Assembly (NCBI GenBank): GCA_023230525.1
Contig: JALNXE010000070.1
Span: forward strand, 1 to 22,126
DNA length: 22,126 nucleotides
DNA from: Desulfobulbaceae bacterium
Lineage (GTDB): Bacteria > Desulfobacterota > Desulfobulbia > Desulfobulbales > SURF-16
Direction: 5' to 3'
The position numbers and the translations under genes were made by a program. Below are positions 15,404 to 22,126 of the stretch, in pieces (within the stretch, counting starts at the first letter, position 1; the number at the start of each line of letters is the position of its first letter). The notes under the pieces were generated by a model. That model made no database searches, was not told the DNA's origin, and worked only from the letters and a program-made list of their open reading frames with translations.

Positions 15404-16552
15404 ATGAAATTCGCGATCTGTCTATTTAATTACTTCCCCTATGGCGGCCTGGAACGGAATTTCCTGAAAATCAGCCGGGAATGCCTGACCCGGGGCCATA
15501 CGCTGGATGTATTTACCATGCGCTGGGAGGGTGAAAAACCGGACGGAATCAGCGTCAGCGAGCTTGCTCCGCAAGGCTTGAGCAATCACCGGCAGGCCGC
15601 GGTCTTTGCCGCCGAGGTGGCAAACCGTCTGGCCGGACAGCACCATGATCTGGTCCTGGGCTTTAACCGCATGCCCGGCCTTGATCTCTACTATGCCGCT
15701 GATGTCTGCTATGTTGCCAGAATAAAGCGGCAGCGCTCCTTTCTGGCCAAGCTGACTCCCCGCTACCGCACCCTTGCCGCCTTTGAGCGGGCCGTGTTTG
15801 CCCCGGAGTCGCCCACCCATATTATCATGCTGTCGGAACAGGAAAAAGGTATTTATCAATCGACCTATGGCACTCCGGACCACCGGTTTCATGTTGTCCC
15901 CCCCGGAGTGGACAAGAAACATATCCGGTCCTTTATCAACCCGGTAAACAGGGAGAAAATCCGGGTGCAGCTGGGACTTGCCCAAGAGGACAACCTGCTG
16001 CTCATGATCGGCTCCCACTTCCACACCAAGGGGGTGGACCGCTCGATCATCGCCCTGGCAGCTCTGCCCCCGGCATTGAAAGGTACAACCTATCTCTTTA
16101 TTATCGGCAAAGGCAAGGAAAAATCCTATCTGCGACTTGCCGAAAAACTGGGCATTAGCGGGCATGTCCGTTTTCTGGGCACCAGGGAGGACGTGCCATT
16201 ATTTCTGGCCGGTGCGGATTTCCTTCTCCAGCCTTCCCGCACGGAAAATACCGGCAATGCCATTGTTGAGGCCCTGGTGGCAGGCGTGCCGGTCATGGCA
16301 ACGGAGACCTGCGGTTATGCCGTGCATGTTGAGCGGGCCGGAGCCGGCGGCATCTTAGCCTCCGCCCCCTTCCGTCAGGACAATATGAATACCATGCTGC
16401 GGGAAATGCTCCTCTCCGCGGAGAGAAAACGCTGGCAGCAGCAGGCCCATGCCTATGCAGATTCCACGGACCTCTACAATCGCTTCCAGGTTATCGTTGA
16501 TCTCATTGAAGCCACCGCAGCCCAGAAAAGGGAACTGGCGCAAGGGTCATGA
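15404..16552 (+). CDS. waaG: WaaG (RfaG)-type LPS core glycosyltransferase, GT4
   Basis: 382 residues, GT-B fold. It follows the enteric WaaG pattern along its whole length: F-x-Y-F-P-Y-GGLERNF near residues 8-20, LGFNRMPGLDLYYAADVCY (85-103), YRTLAAFERAVF (121-132), VPPGVD, and HTKGVDRSI (207-215). The EX7E catalytic motif is E281...E289 (ENTGNAIVEAL), followed by GVPVMATETCGYA. WaaG adds the first glucose to heptose II on the cytoplasmic side of the inner membrane; the sugar here is uncertain. The start at 15404 has only a weak ribosome site. Its stop overlaps the next start (ATGA), beginning an LPS-core operon. Confidence 0.9.
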   Translation: MKFAICLFNYFPYGGLERNFLKISRECLTRGHTLDVFTMRWEGEKPDGISVSELAPQGLSNHRQAAVFAAEVANRLAGQHHDLVLGFNRMPGLDLYYAADVCYVARIKRQRSFLAKLTPRYRTLAAFERAVFAPESPTHIIMLSEQEKGIYQSTYGTPDHRFHVVPPGVDKKHIRSFINPVNREKIRVQLGLAQEDNLLLMIGSHFHTKGVDRSIIALAALPPALKGTTYLFIIGKGKEKSYLRLAEKLGISGHVRFLGTREDVPLFLAGADFLLQPSRTENTGNAIVEALVAGVPVMATETCGYAVHVERAGAGGILASAPFRQDNMNTMLREMLLSAERKRWQQQAHAYADSTDLYNRFQVIVDLIEATAAQKRELAQGS

Positions 16553-17499
16553 CTTTTTCCTGCAACTATGCGGAGCCTGTTTCTGTTCGCAGGCATGGCC
16601 AGGGACGGCAAGGGCTGCTGCTGATTAACGAGAGTTATCAGCACCTTCTGCAGGGTATCGGTTTCACGAGCTTCGCCGCCGTGTGGGCTTATGCCGGCGG
16701 AGAGATCGTCAAAGAGAAAGGGGAAAGAACCGTCATCCGCGCAGAATTTCCCTGCCCGGCAGAGCCTTACGCGGAACCTGGTCAAGGGCCGAGGAAAGAC
16801 GCCGTTTTCTACCTCAAGAAGCATTGCCAGCTCCTCAGCCCATGGCAGCGGCTGCGGTGCCTGCTGCGGCCGGCGGGCCCCTGCGGTGAGGGCTTGAAAG
16901 AATTTTACAACTACTGCCAGTTCCGGCAAAAGGGGCTGGCCACCGCCGTTCCCGTGGCGGCCGGGATCAAGTTTTCCTCCTTTTTCCGGGCGGATTCCTT
17001 TCTGCTTACCCGCGACTTTTCTCCGCTCACTGCCCTGGAGGATATTGTGCTGCAGCAGCCGGCAACCCTGCAGGGCCCGGAGAATCAGCAAAAAAAGAGC
17101 AACATCCTGCGGGCAATCGCCCGTTATGCCCGGCACATGCATGACAACGGCATGAACCAGAAGGATTTCAACGCCACCCATATCCTGCTGCAGGACCCGG
17201 AGGCCGATCGACCGCAGGTGGCCCTGTTTGATCTCCAGCGGGTGGACCATAACCCGCTGAACCGGTTTTACTGGCCGATCAAGGCCCTGGCGGAACTGAA
17301 CTTTACCCTGCCTTCCGCGGTTTTCAGCGAGCGTGACAGGATCTTTCTTTTCTCCGCCTACAAAGGCAAAGAAAGTCTTTCCGCCCTGGACCGCTGGCAG
17401 TACCGGCTGATCAGGCGCAAAAGCGACAGCATCGCCAGGCACACCAGGAAAAGAGGGCTGGCCCCCAAAATGACGGGCACGGATCAGGAAACGTTATGA
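16549..17499 (+). CDS. rfaP: RfaP/WaaP-like LPS core kinase
   Basis: 316 residues, somewhat longer than enteric RfaP. It has the kinase-like layout: phosphate-binding Lys in FYLKKH (K90/K91), E118 in EGLKEFYNY, the catalytic loop HMHDNGMNQKDFNATHILL (in pieces about 197-214) and the metal-binding D228 in ALFDLQRVD. In enteric RfaP the loop is H-R-D; here it is Q-K-D, so Asp206 is kept and the His is replaced. WaaP phosphorylates heptose I of the inner core, stabilising the outer membrane. It begins inside the waaG stop, so the two are coupled. The first 60 residues are poorly conserved. Confidence 0.78.
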   Translation: MTFSCNYAEPVSVRRHGQGRQGLLLINESYQHLLQGIGFTSFAAVWAYAGGEIVKEKGERTVIRAEFPCPAEPYAEPGQGPRKDAVFYLKKHCQLLSPWQRLRCLLRPAGPCGEGLKEFYNYCQFRQKGLATAVPVAAGIKFSSFFRADSFLLTRDFSPLTALEDIVLQQPATLQGPENQQKKSNILRAIARYARHMHDNGMNQKDFNATHILLQDPEADRPQVALFDLQRVDHNPLNRFYWPIKALAELNFTLPSAVFSERDRIFLFSAYKGKESLSALDRWQYRLIRRKSDSIARHTRKRGLAPKMTGTDQETL

Positions 17500-17584
17500 A
17501 ATAATTTCAGAACTCCTGATGTCGTGACGTAATTGCAATGGGTTAAGCCACCACTATTTTTAATCAACGGCTACGTTTCGCCGC

Positions 17585-19216
17585 ATGCCATTGTGCAACA
17601 GAATTGATATTTTCCAGACTATGGGCATTGCTGAAAAAAAACCAGATATCCTTTCCGCCATCCATGGAGAACAGGCAAAGCAGTACGAGCAGCAGGTGCG
17701 GCTGCTCATGGCGGGTGAACTGCCGGACGGCTGGGTCTGGATCTCCTGTTCCCGGGACACGGCGGTGGCGGTGACCACCGCTGAGCCCCATGTCTATTAC
17801 AAGGAATTTCTGCCCCGGGACAGATTTGAGCAGATCAAGGCGCTGTTTCGCGGCAATCGCTGCGAACGGGCCTGCAGACAGGCGGGCGTATTACTGGCAG
17901 CAGGCCTGCCCACCCCCGAAATTCTCTGCTGGGGAAAGGGCCGGCACAATGCCTTTCTCATTACCAGAGGTTTTAGCGGTATCGGTTTTTATCAGTATCT
18001 CAAAGCCCATTTCCCGGCTCCCCTCACCAACCCGGTTGATATCCGGGAAAAACGGTTATTTCTGCAGGAAGCCGGTTCCCTTATCGGTAAAATGCACCGC
18101 AAAGGTATCGTGCACGGCGATCTGAGGCAGAACAATCTGCTGGTCAAAAAAGAGGGGGAAGATTTTCGTTTTACTCTGATCGACAACGAAAGCAACCGTA
18201 AATGGCGGCGCATTCCCCGGTCACAGGTTGTTAAGAATCTGGTCCAGTTCGCCATATATCCGGATAATCTTTTAAGCGGGTCGGACCTGATGCGTCTCTT
18301 TAAGGCTTACAGTGCCAACTATCCGCGTTTTTCCGGCCAAAACAGAGAGAAACTTCTGCAGGCTGTCTTTCTGCGCAGCAAGGCGCGTATTCTTGAATCA
18401 AGGTGCAACTGGGAGTGCAAAAAATCTTGCCGGGCGGTGCAGACGGACAAATTTTCCGGGCAATACGTTGCCGATAGTATTCTGGCTCACCAAATTGCAA
18501 CCGGCGCGGATCTCGGCCAATGGTTTCAATTAAGTGATACCACCCTGAAGCATGATAAAAGTATTACCGTCAAACTCGTGTCTGGCCCGGAAGGAGACAT
18601 AGTTGTGAAACGTTTTACCGCCAAAAGTTTCCTCTATCACCTGAAAGTCTGGTGCAAAAAAGAACGTATTTTCCAGTTATGGAAAATGACTCACTATTTT
18701 CAAGCCCTCGGCATTCCGGTAGCCCCCACCATGGGCTATGCCCTTGAAGGGAGAGGAGCGTGGCGCACGGTAAGTTATTTTTACAGCCAATATCTCGCGG
18801 ATACCCGTAATCTTGTCGAGTTATCCCGTAACAGAAATTTCTTTCTCGTTTGGCTTGATGAAAAAAGGATCCTGTCGCGGATTGCCGGCGCACTCGCCAA
18901 ATTACACAATAACGGTTTCTGCCATGGAGACACAAAGTGGACTAATATTCTGGCCCATGCCGACACGGGGGAATTCTGGTTTATTGACCTTGACGGGGCC
19001 TCGCAGGTCAAGTCGATTATGGGACATGAAGTATGCAAAGACCTCAGTCGTTTTCTCGTGAATATGATTGAATACAAGCTCCCTGAACGTTATCTTAGTG
19101 AATTTATCACTGAATATTGCCTCAAGCGAAAACTGAACAAAAAACTGGTGCAGGCAACAATAAAACCCTACATGGGAAAAATACTTAAACGGCATAAAAA
19201 ACACCAAAAAATCTGA
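17585..19216 (+). CDS. Protein with two tandem LPS-kinase-like domains
   Basis: 543 residues containing two kinase-like domains of the Kdo/heptose kinase superfamily. Domain 1 (about 65-270): K73 (YYKEF), catalytic loop IVHGDLRQNNLL (176-187; D179, N184), metal-binding D200 (TLIDNES). Domain 2 (about 290-515): K342 (VVKRF), loop FCHGDTKWTNIL (445-456; D449, N454), metal-binding D468 (WFIDLDGA). Both look catalytically intact. Fusion of two such kinases in one polypeptide is unusual; they may phosphorylate two core positions. The start codon is not sure: ATG at 17585 has no ribosome site, and ATG at 17621 is an alternative. Gap to the RfaP-like gene 85 bases. The C-terminus is very basic (KILKRHKKHQK), maybe for membrane contact. 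Confidence 0.8.
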   Translation: MPLCNRIDIFQTMGIAEKKPDILSAIHGEQAKQYEQQVRLLMAGELPDGWVWISCSRDTAVAVTTAEPHVYYKEFLPRDRFEQIKALFRGNRCERACRQAGVLLAAGLPTPEILCWGKGRHNAFLITRGFSGIGFYQYLKAHFPAPLTNPVDIREKRLFLQEAGSLIGKMHRKGIVHGDLRQNNLLVKKEGEDFRFTLIDNESNRKWRRIPRSQVVKNLVQFAIYPDNLLSGSDLMRLFKAYSANYPRFSGQNREKLLQAVFLRSKARILESRCNWECKKSCRAVQTDKFSGQYVADSILAHQIATGADLGQWFQLSDTTLKHDKSITVKLVSGPEGDIVVKRFTAKSFLYHLKVWCKKERIFQLWKMTHYFQALGIPVAPTMGYALEGRGAWRTVSYFYSQYLADTRNLVELSRNRNFFLVWLDEKRILSRIAGALAKLHNNGFCHGDTKWTNILAHADTGEFWFIDLDGASQVKSIMGHEVCKDLSRFLVNMIEYKLPERYLSEFITEYCLKRKLNKKLVQATIKPYMGKILKRHKKHQKI

Positions 19217-19225
19217 TGAGAATAG

Positions 19226-20167
19226 ATGGATATCACTCGATTGATTGAAAAGAAAAAGATTTGCTGCGCCTTGTGCGGCAGTGACCAGGATGAGTTTTTG
19301 TTTGAGGGCAAGGATCGGCTGCATGGGTTTGCCGGCACCTTCAGCTATGTCAAATGCCAGAAATGCGGCCTGGTATATATGAATCCCCAGATTTGTTCCG
19401 AGCATATGGGATATTTCTATCCCAAGGACTATGCTCCGCATCAGGCAAACACCAAGCGGATACAGGACAAGGATGCCGCACGCGCCAATTTAAGAAAGAG
19501 GCCGTTTTTTGCCTGCCTTGACAGCAAGTTGACGCAAGAGTCCAGGGTATTGGATGTGGGCTGCGGCAATGGATTTTTTTTAAGCCAGGTACGGGCCCTG
19601 GCCCAATGCCAGGTCTATGGCATAGATATTTCTGAAATTGCCGCTGAATCTGCGAAAAAAAATTATGGACTGGATATATTTACCGGCACCATCTTAGAGT
19701 CGCCTTTCCCGGACAACTCTTTTGATGTCATCACAGCATGGTCCTTTCTGGAACATGTGAACAATCCTGCCGAGGTTTTAAGAAAGCTTGCAAGTCTGCT
19801 GAAAAGGGATGGCCTGTGTATCCTGACCACCCCCAATTTTGACAGTTTTAATGCCAAGCTGTTTCAAGACAAATGGTATCACCTTGATTGTCCGAGACAT
19901 CTTTTTATCTTTACCCCGCAAACGGCAACCGCACTGCTCGCTAAAACCGGGCTAGCGGTGACAGAGATAATCCATGACAAGTCTTCGAAAGGTGTTGTAG
20001 GGTCCCTACAGTACCAATTCTATGGGGATAATTATAACCCCAGACATGGGAATCGCCTGAGGAGATCATCCCTGATAAAAAAAATCGCCTCCCCTTTTGC
20101 CAGACTGGCAGCTATCACGAAAAAATCGGACGTCATGGCCATCTGTGCGAAAAAGATCCTTGCTTAA
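19226..20167 (+). CDS. Class I SAM methyltransferase with N-terminal zinc finger
   Basis: 313 residues. An N-terminal rubredoxin-like zinc knuckle has C14/C17 (CALC) and C44/C47 (CQKC). The SAM-binding motif I is VLDVGCGNG (108-116), motif II GIDIS (132-136), and the post-motif region SFDVITAWSFLEHV is typical of Methyltransf_11/23. Proteins of this build are common in LPS and O-antigen clusters, where they may methylate a sugar or phosphate group, but the substrate is unknown. Starts ten bases after the tandem-kinase stop. It is the last gene of the operon, meeting a convergent glycosyltransferase gene. Confidence 0.85.
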   Translation: MDITRLIEKKKICCALCGSDQDEFLFEGKDRLHGFAGTFSYVKCQKCGLVYMNPQICSEHMGYFYPKDYAPHQANTKRIQDKDAARANLRKRPFFACLDSKLTQESRVLDVGCGNGFFLSQVRALAQCQVYGIDISEIAAESAKKNYGLDIFTGTILESPFPDNSFDVITAWSFLEHVNNPAEVLRKLASLLKRDGLCILTTPNFDSFNAKLFQDKWYHLDCPRHLFIFTPQTATALLAKTGLAVTEIIHDKSSKGVVGSLQYQFYGDNYNPRHGNRLRRSSLIKKIASPFARLAAITKKSDVMAICAKKILA

Positions 20168-20193
20168 AAAATGGAAAAAAGCTGCTGATTAAC

Positions 20194-20250
20194 TGTCACG
20201 GAAATTCGGCGTCAGGACTTTTTGTCCTCAAGACGATAAGTACGAAGCCG
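20194..20250. repeat. 57-base repeat, second copy of the 15325-15381 sequence
   Basis: It has the same length as 15325-15381 and about three quarters of bases identical, sharing GTCACG, AAATTCGG, CCTCAAG and TACGAAGCCG blocks. It contains a hairpin AGGAC-TTTTT-GTCCT (about 20214-20228). Lies in the 91-base gap between convergent genes, where it may serve as a bidirectional terminator-like stem. Confidence 0.6.
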
Positions 20251-20258
20251 TCAATCTT

Positions 20259-21263
20259 TCATCTGGGCGGGGCAGTCTGGGTGAGCCCATTTTCCAGGGA
20301 AGAAATCATCTTCTGGAAAGTGCTCTGCAACGAAAAATTGTCAACACATCGTTTCCTGCCGGCCTTGCCCATGGAATTTCTCAGAGCATTGTCATTAGCC
20401 AGTTGCTGAATAACCGTCAGCCACTCCTGCTCTCCTGCGGCAAGAAAACCATTGACGCCATGCTCCACTATCTCCTTGTTCACCCCGGTTGGCGAAGAAA
20501 TGACCGGCAGGCTGGCCGCCATGTACTGTATAACTTTCAAGGCGCATTTCCCTCGGGTGAAAAGGTTGTCGGGCAAGGGCGCTATACCGATGTGGGCTGA
20601 AGCCAGATCGTGGGCTTCGGTTTTTTCCGACCACCTGATCGGGACAATATTGAGCTTGTCTGATTCTAAGGTAAAATCGGCAATAATCTTCAAACGTAAG
20701 GCAGGGATGACGCCTGCCGCTGCTTCAAGGGCAGGCAGCGCACTTTCCAGGTGTTCTCTGGTTGCGCTGCTGCCGATCCAGACCAGATCAAAAAATTTCT
20801 GCTCCTTATCGACATTGAGATCGTATTTATCGGTATCCAGTGAAGTCGGCAGGACAATTATCTTACGGGCAAAGGGTCTTGCCCGATCCGCCAGGTAGTT
20901 GTTGCCTGCCCAGACCTGATCGGCTGAGGCAATGCTGCGGATAAAACTCCGTTCCCGGCTGTTTGATGGCTGGCCCCGGTCTTTTTGAAAAACGGCATCA
21001 TCATAGTCAAATACCAGATATTTTGAGGCGAAACGCAATAACTTGAAAAAAGGGTAGGAATACGTTCTCCGCAAAATGACGACTGCATCGGAATGTGCTG
21101 CCTCAAATAAAATACTCTTTCTGGTTGCCAAGGATCGATTATCTTCTATATGTTTAAAAGACCAACCCCCAGCCTCAAACATTGCAGCATATTGCAATGC
21201 CCTATACCTGGTGGACGGAGACTCAGCACCTTTCGAGACAAATAAAATCTTACGCGGGGACAT
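20259..21263 (-). CDS. Glycosyltransferase family 1/4-like protein
   Basis: 334 residues, GT-B fold. N-terminus KILFVSKGAESPSTRYR is typical of a group of cell-surface glycan transferases; the C-terminal half has DLVWIGSSATREHLE (sugar-nucleotide domain), HIGIAPLPDNLFTRGKCALKVIQYMAASLPVISS and the GVNKEIVEHGVNGFLA block. A clear EX7E is not evident. Acceptor and donor are unknown; position next to the LPS-core operon suggests outer-core or O-antigen work. Ribosome site is weak. It follows an AT-rich fragment on the same strand. Confidence 0.85.
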   Translation of the reverse strand: MSPRKILFVSKGAESPSTRYRALQYAAMFEAGGWSFKHIEDNRSLATRKSILFEAAHSDAVVILRRTYSYPFFKLLRFASKYLVFDYDDAVFQKDRGQPSNSRERSFIRSIASADQVWAGNNYLADRARPFARKIIVLPTSLDTDKYDLNVDKEQKFFDLVWIGSSATREHLESALPALEAAAGVIPALRLKIIADFTLESDKLNIVPIRWSEKTEAHDLASAHIGIAPLPDNLFTRGKCALKVIQYMAASLPVISSPTGVNKEIVEHGVNGFLAAGEQEWLTVIQQLANDNALRNSMGKAGRKRCVDNFSLQSTFQKMISSLENGLTQTAPPR

Positions 21264-21309
21264 AATTTATAAAGTACTTCCCATAGCTGCTCCAGCCTAT
21301 TTGATTATC

Positions 21310-21606
21310 TCATTTTTCTGCAAAATTTTTTTGAATTCCCAGTCGTTTAAAAAACCTTGCTAATTCCATAGAAACTTTATTTTTATTTTTTAATTCCTTT
21401 GGAATAATTAAAAGATCATTTGTTGACAATGATATTTCTTCAATAGTATAGGCTTTTTTAATATTTATTTTATTTTTCCACTCAAAACCCTGAAAGAAAT
21501 AGTCTTTTAAATCTCGTATCATTGAAGTATATCTCAACTCTAATGTTTTAATAAAAAAATTATTTACCTGCTTGAATTTATTCAGACCGGACTCATCCTT
21601 TGTCAT
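21310..21606 (-). pseudogene. AT-rich ORF fragment of uncertain identity
   Basis: 98 residues from the Met at 21606 to a stop 46 bases before the glycosyltransferase start. The frame is open for a further 22 codons upstream. Base composition is far richer in A/T than its neighbours, and codon use is Lys/Asn/Ile-heavy, a sign of separate origin. The piece IIPKELKNKNKV after a helical stretch faintly recalls the N-terminal half of glycosyltransferases, but the product stops far too early for one. It may be a broken gene or a small real gene; I cannot assign a function. Confidence 0.35.
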
Positions 21607-21842
21607 ATAGTAAACCTGAATCCGTGAAGTATCCTGGATTCTCCCTAAAAATTGGTGCCCGCGGAAAAATTTTCAGCACCGAAACTGCCAGAATTCATTC
21701 TTTACTGGCATATTGCTGATAAATTGGGACATCGTTCCCGTTGCTCTTTGAAAAATTGCTATATTTGCCTGTTTTTAGGCGTATTTTTCCGGCAGGGCCT
21801 GATCTTCAGCCACTTTCCTGTAAATATCTCTTCTTTTGGTTA

Positions 21843-22052
21843 TTAACCAAAGGCAAACCGATTATAAACGTCCTGAAACGCATCAAATGCGCAACAGTGG
21901 CGGCTGAACCGCAGCTTCAGTTTCCTGCCGGTCTCTATCAGTCTGGCCGCACGGTACATGAGTTCCTGAAGTCGAGTAGACCGGTTAGACCAAGAATATA
22001 AGAAAGACAGATGAACTTTCATAAACGCCCCGCCGCTCGCGGCTACTACGTG
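21843..22052 (-). pseudogene. Probable C-terminal fragment of a DDE transposase (IS1380-like)
   Basis: The frame from an in-frame TGA at 22053-22055 down to the stop at 21843 encodes 69 residues, with LQELMYRAARLIETGRK and the following KLKLRFSRHC motif near the end, resembling from memory the C-termini of IS1380-type transposases. There is no start codon or catalytic DDE region. Upstream it is joined to group II intron sequence, so the gene seems to be interrupted or rearranged there. No IS terminal repeat was identified to the left. Identity should be treated as provisional. Confidence 0.4.
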
Positions 22053-22126
22053 TCAACCCGCATTAGTCACATTTCCCTCGTCGTCTCCGGCCCCTCACAG
22101 AACCGTGCTTGCGCTATTTACGCACA
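21971..22126 (-). ncRNA. 3' end of a group II intron (domain V and part of VI), cut by window edge
   Basis: On the minus strand the window opens in domain V: bases 22126-22100 read TGTGCG, a loop, then CGCAAGCACGGTTC, the right half of the conserved hairpin; its left half lies outside. The sequence continues TGTGAGGGGCCGG, as domain VI usually does after domain V. The common bacterial 3' terminus CTACTCGAC is at 21979-21971, and GGCCGG (22092-22087) can pair with CCGGTC (21984-21979). That would give a domain VI about 100 bases longer than usual; alternatively the intron end is nearer 22055. The reverse transcriptase gene would lie off the right edge. Confidence 0.5.

Overview
The window looks like chromosomal DNA of a Gram-negative, motile, probably anaerobic bacterium of the deltaproteobacterial (Desulfobacterota) kind. 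This is inference from gene content: an Escherichia-like LPS-core glycosyltransferase (WaaG family) with core kinases, a chemosensory cluster with a STAS protein and a soluble receptor-like protein, a ferredoxin-nitroreductase, an ArsC family (seleno)protein-like redox protein and a good sigma-54 promoter. No rRNA, tRNA or CRISPR array was seen, and species cannot be fixed from sequence alone.

Layout. 1-6832 (minus strand) is a chemosensory cluster, in transcription order: a soluble coiled-coil protein with two degenerate receptor-tip motifs, a STAS protein, CheY, CheA and a membrane methyl-accepting chemotaxis protein (MCP) that runs off the left edge. STAS, CheY and CheA overlap at start/stop codons and are probably translated together. 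7398-8184 (minus) is a two-gene unit: a 73-residue unknown protein followed by a protein whose C-terminal half is a CULT domain, the thalidomide-binding fold of cereblon. Its N-terminal part is partly encoded by a palindromic repeat that recurs in nearby intergenic DNA. 8544-10953 (plus) carries an ArsC-like protein, YifB/ComM and a PilZ protein. A 63-residue basic protein (minus) follows, then a sigma-54 promoter with a possible short terminated transcript, then a PfpI/DJ-1 protein (plus).

12453-15169 (minus) is a redox block: a SelD-associated type FAD oxidoreductase, a 2x[4Fe-4S] nitroreductase and a flavin reductase family protein, the last two overlapping by one base. 15404-20167 (plus) is an LPS-core operon: WaaG, an RfaP-like kinase, a protein with two kinase domains in tandem, and a zinc-finger SAM methyltransferase. 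It is met by a convergent glycosyltransferase (20259-21263, minus).

The right end changes character: an AT-rich ORF fragment of uncertain identity, a probable C-terminal fragment of a DDE transposase, and at the very edge the 3' end (domain V and part of domain VI) of a group II intron on the minus strand, whose body lies outside the window.

The most unusual items are the bacterial CULT protein with an in-frame palindromic repeat, the tandem-kinase LPS protein, the duplicated degenerate MCP tip, the sigma-54 promoter plus terminator in front of pfpI, and the intron/transposase junction.
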